In this document: positions 20,878-32,400 of the stretch, piece after piece
How the letters are laid out: each line of letters begins with the position of its first letter
Numbering within the stretch: position 1 is the first letter of the stretch
DNA from: Rhynchosporium graminicola
Lineage: Eukaryota; Ascomycota; Leotiomycetes; Helotiales; Ploettnerulaceae
Direction: 5' to 3'
Length of the DNA stretch: 64,000 nucleotides
Assembly: GCA_900074885.1 (NCBI GenBank)
Contig: FJUW01000004.1
Span: 1,086,225 to 1,150,224, forward strand
Notes under the pieces: model-generated
What the model was told of the DNA's origin: nothing
Databases searched by the model: none
The model's input: only the letters and a program-made list of their open reading frames with translations
Translations under genes and position numbers: made by a program

Positions 20878-22056
20878 TTATGCTCCACCCATCTCTTCAT
20901 CTTCATCGTCCTCATCACTACCATCAACCGAGCCATCCTCCTCCTCTGCCGCAGCCACTCCACCAAGCTCGGCATTGATAGAAGCCAATAGCTCTTTAGC
21001 ATGCTCGCCCAGCCTCTCATCTTCGTAATTTTGTTGCTTGAACAATCGAAGACTGTGATCAAGCCATTGACGAGACGATATCCACGAAACTCTCCAACTA
21101 TCTCCATCTCCGTTCTCCGTCTTGACCTCTCCGTTTTTCTGCTTCTCCCCCATGATATACAGGCCCCATCCGCCCAAGTACCAAACCTCCACACTACTGT
21201 CATCCTCGCCTACTAGACGTTCTAGAACTTCGATAGCCTCAACATCGAGATCTGCCTCCATGAGCAACCTAGCCAGACTGACGCGTGCTGGAAATTCTGG
21301 CACAATCGGGTTCTCGGGAGGTAAATCCTTCCACAAATCCAGACTCCTCTTCAATGCCGCTTGCGCATCCTCCAGCCGTTGCTGAGATATCCTAACATTG
21401 GCCAGCGTCTGCCACGGTTCTGCGAATTGCGGCGCAACCATCGTAGCCTCCGTTACCAGCGACTCGCACTTCTGTTCTGCATCCTCCTCCCAACTCAGAT
21501 CCGTCATGTAGACTTCCACCACTCCACAAAGTGCCACGGCCAATTTTCTCGTCTTCTCTGTCATCGCTGCTTCGCCTTCCGCGCTCAGCTTCCCGCTATC
21601 GAGTAGAGCTTCGATCTGTAATCGTAGACTCATGGCTCCTTTTTCAAACCAGTCAACACTCTCCTGGCCACCCTCTTCGTTCAATTGTGCCAGCCATAGA
21701 AATTTTTCTGCGCCGCCTCCCAGCTCTTCTGGAATAGAACCATCCTCATCAATCGTAGCAGCCTGTAAAAAGTATTGTCGCGCAGAGTCGATGTCGCCCA
21801 ATTCGACGTGAATCTCGCCCAGCAAGTTCAGCGCTAGAAGTGCTTCTTGAGAATCTGTATCGAGCAAAGCCAGTGCCTTCAAAGCTGGCTTTACAGACTC
21901 CTCGATATTGCCTTTCTGTAATTCGAAAGCGGCTTCTGCGAGCAGTATATCGGGAGAGACAGACATTTTGGCTTTCGAGGTAGTTCCTGATGTCTTTTTG
22001 AGTGTTGCCTTCTTCTCTTTGTTAGCTTTCTTGTTGCTGGGTTTGCTCTTGGCCAT
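20878..22056 (-). CDS. ACL4: Acl4-like assembly chaperone of ribosomal protein Rpl4
   Basis: Single exon, 392 residues. It has a Lys-rich N-terminus (MAKSKPSNKKANKEKKATLKK), then TPR repeats (e.g. ALLALNLLGEIHVELGDIDSARQYFLQAATID; EPWQTLANVRISQQRLEDAQAALKRSLDLW), and a very acidic tail (DGSVDGSDEDDEDEEMGGA). Length and layout match yeast Acl4, a dedicated chaperone that captures nascent Rpl4 and escorts it to pre-60S particles. The gene is convergent with the Gir2-like gene, with 268 bp between stops. A generic TPR protein is the alternative, but the acidic tail and the W-rich core favour Acl4. Confidence 0.82.
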   Translation of the reverse strand: MAKSKPSNKKANKEKKATLKKTSGTTSKAKMSVSPDILLAEAAFELQKGNIEESVKPALKALALLDTDSQEALLALNLLGEIHVELGDIDSARQYFLQAATIDEDGSIPEELGGGAEKFLWLAQLNEEGGQESVDWFEKGAMSLRLQIEALLDSGKLSAEGEAAMTEKTRKLAVALCGVVEVYMTDLSWEEDAEQKCESLVTEATMVAPQFAEPWQTLANVRISQQRLEDAQAALKRSLDLWKDLPPENPIVPEFPARVSLARLLMEADLDVEAIEVLERLVGEDDSSVEVWYLGGWGLYIMGEKQKNGEVKTENGDGDSWRVSWISSRQWLDHSLRLFKQQNYEDERLGEHAKELLASINAELGGVAAAEEEDGSVDGSDEDDEDEEMGGA

Positions 22057-22574
22057 TGTATAATGTGAACTTTTCTGTTTTGTTTGACGAGGCTGAGACT
22101 TTTGGGGAAATTTATTTTCTCGGGAAGTGGGCTGGATGATGATGACGATTGATTGGCCGGGGTACCCTGTAAGCTGTGTGCCTGTGGGAGAACCCCTCCT
22201 CTTTTACATCAGTGCCGTGGTGGTGCCCTGCATGAAGCTCGTGTTAACAAATCGGTGGTGGAGTAGTGCAATTCTTATTACGGTGTTCTCATGGGAAAGT
22301 ATCAGGTTACATATATACAGCTCTGGGTATTCCTTATCATGGAAATGTGGATTACCAGGCAAGGACGTCAATCGATCATCAGATCAGCCACTAATGTCAT
22401 CAAGGGCTTCTACAACCTCTCATTGAATGGATGTCAGATCCTCCATAATGTGTCGTTCAGTTTACTTTACAGTGAACTGTTTTAACAATCATCTATAGCC
22501 AAGTAGTAACATAACTTAAGAACGCCTCAAACCCTATACATTACAATATATTCTGCATAACGACCAGCATCAAT
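22057..22574. other. Intergenic, no gene seen
   Basis: Promoter side of the Acl4-like gene and 3' end of the next minus-strand gene. Two short overlapping frames (22127-22485) show no family signal. Confidence 0.4.
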
Positions 22575-23471
22575 CTAATGAACCTCTTTCACTTCGTTGG
22601 TTCCTGGTGTGTCCGGCCTGGGTATATTACCAAGCTCCTCTCCCACACCACTTTGGGCCCTCTTCCTTCCTCCGATATGAAATCTCGAGGTAGTAGACGA
22701 CTGAGTTGATGCTTCTGCATTATGTTCTCCGAATTTCGCGAAAAACCCCTTCTTCTTCGTCTGCTTGGCTTGTTCGTCGTTCAGTCCAACATCTTCGAAG
22801 CCTTCCTCTGCCGTTGGTGGCTGTCTCTCGAATCGGCGCTCATTCATTGCGGATCTGGGAAGTCGAGGTAATCTTGCCGAGTCAAGGCTTTGCCGGCCAA
22901 GGTCATGTCCAATGACTGGTGATTTTGCGGAGATATCCTGAAGAGTGATCAGAATATTGGTGGCGTGGCAATCGTTAAAAGGCTTACAAAAGACCTCCTG
23001 TAAGAATCAAATGACTCTCGAGAGATGGAGAAAGGTTCAATATCTTCACTATTACGAGTACTGATCGAAGATACAGAAGGATGCGATCGTTTCGGCCAAA
23101 AGCCTTTCTTCTCTGGCGGGGAAGGCTAAAAGATATGAGCATTGTCGCAAAGGGATTGGCCAGGGACACCTACAGGTAGATAGACGCCGCTGTCATTGAC
23201 AACTGTTATTCAACGACCCGATTAGCCAGATGTCCCCATTCCACACTTTGCGCTCCATCTGAAATGGCCGGCTCATACCGGACATTTTGTACTCAACGGG
23301 TTCCTGTCCACTCTTGATGCTCATGGCAGATGAAGCTTTGGAACCCGTCGTATCGACTTTCTCAAAGACTGGGCGTGTGCCATTTTGCGAAAGTGGCCGA
23401 ATGCCCTCTTCGTATGGCGCAAGACCTGTCTGAACGTCGGAGCGCTTCGCAAATGGATTGCGGATCGGCAT
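22575..23471 (-). CDS. Conserved fungal protein of unknown function
   Basis: Four exons: 23471-23279, 23202-23174, 23125-22988 and 22937-22575. They give 240 residues in a consistent frame; exon 2 is a 29-bp micro-exon encoding VVNDSGVYLP. I recognise the pattern MPIRNPFAKR / DTTGSKASSAMSIKS / GVYLPPSPPEKKGFWP / SISRESFDSYRRSFDIS / PTAEEGFEDVGL / KKKGFFAKFGE as a protein family seen across filamentous ascomycetes. It has no known domain, is Ser/Arg/Lys-rich and is probably disordered. Repeated S-x-ES-x-DS-x-R strings look like phosphorylation targets. No membrane segment is present. Confidence 0.75.
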
Positions 23472-25471
23472 GTTGAAGATGTAGAGTAAGTATGGCGCGT
23501 GAGATTGTAGCCAACCGGGAAAACGTGCGCTTCTCTTAAATTACAGATTGTAGTAGATATTGGAGAAATGGACAAGATAAACCAAGATCAAGTCGAGCTG
23601 ATGGCTAATCGTGACGTTATTTACACCCTCCCAATCTGGGCAGAAGGATAAATGAAGCCCGAATCGGCCGACCGTGCCCAGCCAACCGGAGTTTTTGCTT
23701 TCCGTCACAAAAAAGAACTGCCCAAGATGTCCTACGGAGACGTCCTGCCAGCAACCCGTCCTCTCGGGTGACTTCTGACTTGGAGTCGGTATCGTTGAAA
23801 CATCATGTATGGAAATCGCCTCGGCACTTTATCATCACATTGAGAGAGATATGCTTTAAATTAAGATGAGGAACACCCAAAAAATGGACGTGGGGAAGTG
23901 TTACAAGGTTCGTTCCGTGGAGCGCGCGCTATTTGAAAGTCTACGGAGTAGGAATGACATGCCTCAAAATGTAAACGTGCATACGCTTGGAGCAGTGGTG
24001 AAAATGCCCCCTTAGCATAGAGATCGGATTTGAAGAGTTCTCTATTGTCCTTTTTGCTGGCAATCGAGTATCTGATCTTGGCTAATGATGAACTACATGA
24101 TCAGAAAGAATCAGGAAAGAAACAACGATTACTCATAGCTCGATTCACTCCTTTCCGAAGGTCTTGAGGTAAAGCTGTGTCCGAAGCATTTCCCAGTGGT
24201 TCTCCGTACATGATGTCCTGGTGTACCGGAATCAGGAATTGAGAGCTTGCCAGCAAATGGGATGTAAGTGGCTTTAAGTATGCTTCGAAATGGAAGGCGT
24301 CCACAGTGTGTTTTATATACTGCGCCTTCCAGGCCACTGAGGCCAGTGACTGCCACAGCACTCGGTATTCGCATGGATCACTTATGAAAGCCGACTGTAT
24401 GATCTGTTGGTTCTAGGACCATGAGAAGAAGAAGAATATGGTCCGGAGAAGCTCACACCCAAAGCTGACGCGGACAGAGTCCAAGGTGGCTGGAATAAGA
24501 GAGCTGAGATCCATACCAATGCACCGAAATACACCTCTGAATATGCTCATATTTTTCTGTTGAAAGGCAGATTAACAGATCTTCTCATGATGGTATGGAT
24601 GTTGGGGTTTGAGGGCTGGGTCTTTGTTTGGCGCAAGGCTCTGTGGCCTAGGTACGGAACCTTCACGTATGATGGTTGCAGAACTGTATTGATTTATCTT
24701 CCCGCCAAAAAGCCATTTGGAGACAACCTCCAAAGAGGGCCTTCGCGTTCCTCCTTTATGTTGATTTCCCTGTTATTATTTCATCTTAGGGGCTTTTACG
24801 CGTTGTTGTGTTAGCACTGCGTTGTAGCATTTTCATTGATTTGCCAGCGGAGGAATGGTTTGGTCATACCTTCATACATTATTTCCCTACAGTCACTAAT
24901 GGGCCGAATTCACAAATGTGCTGTCCTACTATTCGATCATGAGTGCAGTCGATCTCTGGTTGTTAAGTTTGTTGGTATCACCGCTCTGCAGCTACCCGAT
25001 ACAAGGAGAAAGAAGAAAGGTTCTGGAACTCTCTTCTCGATTCTGATCGTATATATTGTATCCATCGCAGTTGATCACAGTCATCAAGGCCCCTCGATCA
25101 TATATCAGCACGAGTTCAAAGTCCATGTTAAGGACAACCTCAGTGGAACACACGTTTCGTGCACTGCGTAGGTGGTTCGGACTAAATTGAACTCGTTTTG
25201 AGTCACCTTGTGTCGTCAGCTTTGATATTCTTCGTCCGAAAAAAGCTGTAATCACTCCCGGTCGCGACCAGTCTTTTTGAGGTCGGCGTTTGTTCTTGCC
25301 AATTCAGGCAGCCCCATCAACTGTCCCACTGGGTAACGATTTCAGACCTCACCTCAAACACATTCTCGAAATACCTTCCATCTGACGGCCGCGCTACAGT
25401 TACGATCCCTCGATCACGGAGTCTACTTAAGCGTCTCAAAGGCTCGCGTGGCTACCGAATATTCCACAAAT
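23472..25471. other. Intergenic, 2 kb, no gene seen
   Basis: Only short, mutually overlapping open frames on both strands (e.g. 24101-24374, 24560-24814, 24836-25171), none with a recognisable family or splice-consistent extension. The first part serves as promoter of the minus-strand gene, the last part as promoter of the plus-strand gene. A non-coding RNA cannot be excluded. Confidence 0.4.
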
Positions 25472-26803
25472 ATGTTCTTCCATTCATGGGAACTGTGGGA
25501 GCAGATGACGTTTGTGAGTGGCAGGTCAGTCATCGAAAAGGCCAGGCTACTAATAATCAACAAGGTTCTAGCTTTGGCTATCGCCGCGGTTATTGTTATT
25601 GGCTATTCTAAGCTTTCATGGAGAAATAGGCTTGTACAGAGGCAGGAACTTGTCGACGAGGAGAAAAGGGCAAGAATCCAGCAGTTAAGGAGCAGCGGCC
25701 AGATCGTTGAATCCCGAAAGAGTCACGATATTCCCTTCGGTATCAGAGCAGTCCAAAGCGGAGTACAGGTTGATGGAATCTGGATCTCTCGGACAGCAAA
25801 TCCGAACCCAACTCGACTCAAGCTTGGTCACCTCCGTGGTACTTCAACGGATAAGATGTCAGGTTCAGAGTCTAGCAAGAATGCCGATATCTCTGAATTT
25901 TCAAGGGGTGAAGTTCTGGGACCATTGTTGAGAGAGGAAACGTCCCTTTTCGGAAATGGCAACTTCAGCGGCAGATACCAAGTCCAGGACTCCATGGGCG
26001 ACCGACCGAAATCAGTGGGATCCCCTTCTTCGTACAAACCGCGAACAGCTTCCCACCGCCGATATGGTAGCCATGGTATTTACGACGAAGATACACTTGG
26101 GAAATTGGAAGGCAAAGTAAAGTCAAAGGAGAAAGTTCACACCCATTATCCTCAGCGCGCCCGCACTCTCGACACAGAAGGCGAGTCATCATCAGCTGCA
26201 GATAACGAGCGCTCGCCGAATGCTTCATACGAATCCGATAGTACTCTCTCACACAAAAGAATCTTAGCCAACGACCGCTCTCATCAAGGACTCCTGACTT
26301 CAATGCCAAGCATTGACATAGCTTCGCTAAGCTTGTCAACAGTGGCACCAGCGAGACCTGTCAATATAGTTGGGCCACCTCAGACCTCCAGAGCGGAATA
26401 TGCCATCATTCCTATCGAATCGCCCAGCGAGGAATTATCAGATCCTTTCGCTACCCCATTTATGAGCCCGTTAGAATCACCCAAAATGAAGCCAAACCTA
26501 CCGCCGACGTCAGTACACCCAGATTGGCTAGCTGGTCCACAACAATCAACACCAGTAACGCGGATATCATCGCCGTTTGTTCCCGGCGAGCTCCACATCA
26601 ATAAATCCATACGAAATGTCAACTCGGGCTTCGAGGTTCTACCAGCAGGAACCTTTGGAGTTCCTAGAGGGTCGAAAAAAGCCGAATGGAAGGGCTCTGA
26701 GTATAATGACGATGCCGGAGGAAGGAGAACGTCGGGAAAGCTGCAAAAGAAGCCAAGGCTATCAATGGGGGGAAGGCCGTCTAGTTCATCTGAGAAACCG
26801 TGA
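25472..26803 (+). CDS. Membrane-anchored fungal protein of unknown function
   Basis: Single exon, 443 residues from the first ATG (MFFHSWELWEQMTF). One transmembrane segment lies near residues 30-45 (VLALAIAAVIVIGYS), followed by a short basic coiled coil (RQELVDEEKRARIQQLR). The next block, IPFGIRAVQSGVQVDGIWISR, is the most conserved-looking part and recurs in other filamentous fungi as far as I recall. The remaining 330 residues are Ser/Pro/Arg-rich and look disordered, with SPLESPK-type proline-directed sites. The likely topology is a short N-terminus outside and a long cytosolic tail. No function is known to me. Confidence 0.72.
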   Translation: MFFHSWELWEQMTFVSGRSVIEKARLLIINKVLALAIAAVIVIGYSKLSWRNRLVQRQELVDEEKRARIQQLRSSGQIVESRKSHDIPFGIRAVQSGVQVDGIWISRTANPNPTRLKLGHLRGTSTDKMSGSESSKNADISEFSRGEVLGPLLREETSLFGNGNFSGRYQVQDSMGDRPKSVGSPSSYKPRTASHRRYGSHGIYDEDTLGKLEGKVKSKEKVHTHYPQRARTLDTEGESSSAADNERSPNASYESDSTLSHKRILANDRSHQGLLTSMPSIDIASLSLSTVAPARPVNIVGPPQTSRAEYAIIPIESPSEELSDPFATPFMSPLESPKMKPNLPPTSVHPDWLAGPQQSTPVTRISSPFVPGELHINKSIRNVNSGFEVLPAGTFGVPRGSKKAEWKGSEYNDDAGGRRTSGKLQKKPRLSMGGRPSSSSEKP

Positions 26804-27725
26804 TAGTTCGAGTTTAGAAGCTAAAGGATGAATCTTAGGTGGTGCAGCCCGACTTGAATGCAGATACGCAGGCAGCACTTGCTTCCAGCAATACGATGTT
26901 TACAAACAGATCTTGGGAACATTCAAGTCAACAGGATTCCCGAACGGCCCAGTATAGCTATAGCGGGAATGACGACTGCTGGCTGTGTGAAAAGAGAAGT
27001 GGCATGCTAGAGATGTGAACTGGCTTCTACGAGCAGATGGGTCGGGCCTACCAGCTTCAAGTCTTTATGTATTTGGGGAGCTGAACGTAGGGTAAACTTT
27101 CAATCGAAAAAAAGTCTGGTCTAATAACATGAAAAAGCCTACCATCTCCCGTCTTTATCCTGCTACAGTCGTGCGGATAAGATCAGGTCTAGTTTTCAAA
27201 ACATACAACCTATGGAAGGCCGAATATTTAGAGAGGAAAGGAGGAGAATTCTGCATTCCATAAACCGAAGTGTGTAATGTAAAATAGAACACTCTGTCCA
27301 CTCTATCAATAACGGGTTCGTTCCCATAAGGGAAAGGGGATATTGTCCATTTTATTATTTTTTGGCAATTGTAGGAACCCGAAAGTCAATACAAGGAAAT
27401 GAGAGTACATCACGTGCTTTGGCGTTATGAAATCCAAGGCAATCGCTATAAGTACCTTAAAAGCACAGCAACGCGTCGGGTCCTTCCTCTTTCGACAATC
27501 CGTCAGCACTTCCTATTTTCTCTCATTTCGCCGTGAACTCATTGATCACAATTCAAGGTTACCAAACAACGAGGGGGTAGTTTATCCTGCCTGGTTCCTC
27601 AATTCTCCTTGAATTTAACATTGACGCAGTTTCGCCTTCAACCCCGCGCCGTACTGAGCAACGCGACAAATTCTCTATCCTTCTCGTCGACGCGCCACCA
27701 GGCTTGAAGAACTACAGATTCCACG
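26804..27725. promoter_or_regulatory. Upstream region of Rad51
   Basis: ACGCGT at 27471-27476, 250 bp before the Rad51 start codon, is the MluI cell-cycle box known from promoters of DNA replication and repair genes such as yeast RAD51. No coding frame is supported in the rest. Confidence 0.5.
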
Positions 27726-28880
27726 ATGGCTAGCGATGAGGTAGAACAATCGCAGTCTGGCGTCGAAGAGATGGGAGTTGGTGGCCCTGGTGCACCTACA
27801 CCGCTATCAGCACTAGAAGTAAGTCTACACGGTCAAGTACTTTATTAGACAGGTCTGACAAGACTCCAGGGTGTTGCTGGACTCACAAAGAGAGACATCC
27901 AACTGATCGTTGAGGGTGGATACAATACGGTCGAGTCAGTTGCATACACACCGCGGCGGATTCTGGAGCAGATCAAGGGTATTTCCGAGCAGAAGGCGAC
28001 CAAGATCTTGACCGAAGGTAGGCACTCATGCCTGAGGTAATTGAGGCATCACTAACATCTCAAAGCATCGAAGCTTGTTCCTATGGGATTTACGACTGCC
28101 ACGGAAATGCATCAGCGGAGAAGCGAGTTGATATCAATCACCACAGGCTCTAAGCAACTCGACACTTTGCTAGCAGGAGGAATCGAAACTGGATCAGTTA
28201 CTGAAATCTTTGGAGAATTCCGAACTGGAAAAAGTCAGATTTGCCACACCATTGCAGTCACTTGTCAACTTCCATTCGACATGGGAGGAGGCGAGGGAAA
28301 ATGTCTTTATATCGATACTGAAGGAACCTTTCGACCAGTCCGTCTTCTTGCTGTGGCAAATCGTTATGGTCTTTCGGGCGAGGAAGTGCTCGATAATGTT
28401 GCCTATGCCCGCGCTTACAACTCTGATCATCAACTTCAACTACTCAATCAAGCCTCAGCTATGATGTGTGAGACTCGCTTCTCCCTCCTGATTGTGGACA
28501 GCGCCACAGCGCTTTATCGAACAGACTTCGTTGGCAGAGGAGAGTTGTCTTCCAGACAGACTCACCTGGCTAAGTTCATGCGTACACTCCAGCGTCTGGC
28601 AGACGAGTTTGGAATCGCAGTCGTCATTACAAACCAGGTCGTCGCTCAGGTTGACGGAGGTCCAAGTGCCATGTTCAACCCTGACCCTAAGAAGCCAATT
28701 GGAGGAAACATTATCGCTCACGCCAGTACTACCAGATTGAGTCTCAAGAAGGGTCGAGGAGAGACCAGAATCTGCAAGATTTATGATAGTCCCTGCCTGC
28801 CAGAGAGTGATTGTCTGTTCGCCATTAATGAGGATGGAATTGGCGACCCAAGCCCTAAGGAATTGGAGAAGGACCATTGA
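27726..28880 (+). CDS. RAD51: Rad51 recombinase
   Basis: Three exons (27726-27818, 27870-28017, 28066-28880) give 351 residues, the usual Rad51 length. Residues 26-80 form the helix-hairpin-helix N-terminal domain ([20 protein letters not shown]...). FTTA at 89-92 is the polymerisation motif. Walker A is GEFRTGKS (130-137) and Walker B is LLIVD (221-225). [28 protein letters not shown] covers the loop and core that bind DNA. Rad51 forms filaments on single-stranded DNA and carries out strand exchange in homologous recombination in the nucleus. All key residues are present, so it should be active. The introns fall in phases 0 and 1. Identification is certain. Confidence 0.98.
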
Positions 28881-29490
28881 GAAGGATTTTATGAGCATGA
28901 TGAAGGTGTCATTTTTATTTCAGGGGCAGTAATGTTCTTCACGATGCTACGAGGCTATTTTCAACTTTACGTGGGTTATGGGAATGGTGCATTTGGGCTG
29001 GGCTTTGATTACAAGAAGCACGATACATCCGTAAGACTTGCATTGTATAAACGAGTTAGATAGCATAATCAGGCCGAATGTGCCTGCAATAATTGAAATG
29101 TTTTCCATCGCTATTTCTGATCGGAATCCAGTAGTGTGACGACGTGCGAAACCATCTTCAAGTAGTTTCGTAACTTCAGGCACTGAAAAACAATTCAGTA
29201 TTCAGGTTTTCAATTCGCGAATTTATTGTATGAAATCACAATGGAATACGTTGAGCTCATGTGAACATTTGATGACTTTAGTAAGTGACAATTTTTGAGT
29301 TGGAACCCAGGACTTGAAGCTCCCGTCATATTGTAGCTACGAACGTACCTAGCGAGCGAGCGCCAAATCAAAAAAGCTTCGCGACCAAAGTTCGCCGCGT
29401 CAACCAAACACCAACCTCAACCTCGAGAAATGCGACACATCGTAGAATCAACACCACGACCCACCTACGGCTAGATTTCATGGGGAAAAG
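28881..29490. other. Intergenic between Rad51 and Nup120
   Basis: 3' region of Rad51 and promoter of the nucleoporin gene, both on the plus strand. No gene or array seen. Confidence 0.4.
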
Positions 29491-32400
29491 ATGGAACCTT
29501 CATTGCCGACCTATTCTTACAAAGAGATACGGTTAAATTTGGAGTCTACGACCCAGGGCTGTACGGTTGCAGTTCGTTTGCCTAGCCATGGCGCATCAAC
29601 ATACTCTTTAAGAGCTACCCAGAAACGACCACATATCGTGGATGTACCCGTCGCAGAGGATGAGAATGCTTTCAGAGCAAGATATCTAGCTTCCGAAGCT
29701 TCAATCTACCATCGAACCTACCACCAGTCACCCCGAAGCTTTCTTTGGAGGATCTTAGAAGATGGCAAAGTGCTGTCAATTCAATCCGTGGATATTTCCA
29801 AGCCTAGTACTGTCGCAGATGCGAACATTACACTTCGTCTGACCCTCCCGAGTGCTATCAAGCCTGGATGTATCGCCCTCTCGGATTCTAAGGAGCACGA
29901 TGTCTTGAGCGTGTTCATTTTGGTGGAATCAAAACAGCTTTACACCCTCACCTTGCGCCCAGACCATTTCCGAAGAGCTGTAAGCACAGAAGACAATGTT
30001 GGGGATTGGTGCAAGACATATTCATCAGCTGCGTTCAGCCTGAAAGCTCCGCATAGGCTGGTTGCTTTAAGCGCAGACGAGCTCTTGATATCCACGATAG
30101 ATGGTGCTCTCTTGAGATTAGGGAGAGGCTCTGGCGGAGATGGTAGGCCATTCTCTCCTGCTATTTGTTACCGAATGCTAAGATTTAATAGGCTCTGCTT
30201 GGAAGGAGATACACTATAACGAAGGTGGATGGGGCTTGCATGTTCGTTCCATGCGGATTTTCAATAATTCATCTACAATTGTGTACGGCGGCCAGCACCT
30301 GGACCATGCCACTGCCACATCCATAGCATCGCCCGGAGTCTCTATACACGGAAAGCAGTATGCTTTTACCGTCTGTCTCGACCACCGCATACGTGTATGG
30401 AATCTTTCGACGGGGAAATTGGCATTCACAAAGGATATGCTGGGCCAAGAGCTGGATCCAACCGAACAGTCAAAGCAGGCGAAGAAGATTATCGATCCAT
30501 CTCAATCGCAGTTAGTAAAAGTATATGGTAAAGGAAACGGCAACAGTGCACTGTGCGTTACGTACTCTCCTCTCGGCAGTGGACAATTCAAGTTCTGGAG
30601 CGTCGCTCCCAGCCGTGATGGAGGCCTCGATTTAGTTGACCTATTTGAAGACCATGTCTTCGAGCCCCCGGCGCCTACAACTGAGATTTGGACTATGTGT
30701 GATTTCGCCGTTCTAAACCATTCGACCAGTCCCAACGACTTTACCATCTGGATACTTTGGAAGAACAATGTCGCGCATTACCTTCATCGTCTGGAGTTCC
30801 AGAAAAGTGATGACTACAGGCTTCTACGAGACACTTGGGCGAACGGATGGGAGGCTACGGTTTACGAAAATGAGCGTGTAGTCAAGGAGCCCTCATTATG
30901 CTTAGGTGATGCTTCTGATTGGACCGATGTTTGGCTGGAATTTGTTCTTGCCCCTGGAAGATTCACTGTGGCTACGATCGAGACATGTCTTGCTATATAC
31001 TCGCGTGGACTGGGCACAAAGGGCGCTGCCCCAAAGTCTGGCGCGCTCCCGGAAAGATTGTGTGCCACGATAGCAGCGACAGCCTCTCTAAGCCGGGGAT
31101 CGGATGGCGAACTGGACTACGATTCCTTTCGTATCGCGACTCATCATTACTGGAAAAGGTTCTTCGCACTTCTCTTGGAGATTGACAAGCAACGTGGCGA
31201 AGCCATGTCAATGGCGATTGATCCATACGGGGAAATGCCGTGGGTGATTCTGGCTGATGGCATTACTGCGATTCGACATTGTAGCCCATTGGAAAAGCTG
31301 TTGAAAAACAAGCCCCGAGTTTCAGGAGGGGAGCAATATGTGGCTTGGCCTTTGTGGGCTGCCGGCTCATTCAGAGACTCCCTGTTGGACCTGTCAGAGC
31401 CATTTATACATGCCTGCGACACTCAGTTACTTGAGGAGATCTTCCAGGAGCCATCTCTAACTGCCACGGCAAGGATGCGAAATCTCTATGAGAAGTGCGA
31501 CTTTCCCAATCAAATTGGAAATGATGAGTACGATCAGCTTGAGACAGAATTAGGTGGTCATTTCAAAAATCTTACGCCTCAAGTTTATAGTAGTATTCTC
31601 GGATTATTGAACACATCTGGGGGTCTCGACCGCCCTCTTGTCCAACAGCTAGCGGAGTTCGGGAATAAGCTATTGGTTAGAGGAGTCCAGGAAACGGTTA
31701 GCATCCATCGAAGAACCTGCCTCGAACAACTGCTGCTCTTAATTCTCATAGAGAACGAGATCAACCATACTGAGGACGGCATTCAATTTGAGAGCGCTGC
31801 AGTATTTGATGCTCTTATTAAGCTCCTGAAGAAATTGGAGCTGCTCCGTTGGCTATGCAGCACTGAGCTTACCCTCAGACAACCAAGTTCTGAGAGATCG
31901 CTTTCAATAACAGAGAAGAGCTCTGGCTCTACAAAGAAAGTGGCCGCAAGTCTAGGGATGGTGACTGTATTTGAGGGAGTCTTTCGCCACTTGTTTGGAC
32001 TAGACTTACGAGGGGGTGAAAGCATGTCCTCAGCAGTGACGCAGTCGATTCTAGAAGTTTGTGCTCCTGATAGCCACCTCTACGAAACATCGCCTTCTTT
32101 GATTCAATGCTTTTTATTGAATCAGGATAGAGCTGATCTCGCAATCGAATTGTCCAGATTCGGGGATCATGATGCATTCTCAACCTACATCCAGGGGAGA
32201 GCATACCTTGCCGCTGACGATGCGTCGGCAGCTGCAATGCTCTTCAAGAAAGCTGCATTCGGTATGGGTACGTTGAGCCTAGTATCGTGTCCCATCTCAT
32301 GCACTGACCCAGAAATAGCATATCCAGACCAAAAAAAGCGATCAGGCCATAGAAGTGCTAGCTATTTGGACGAAACTGAAAAGAGACTTCTCAATGCTGG

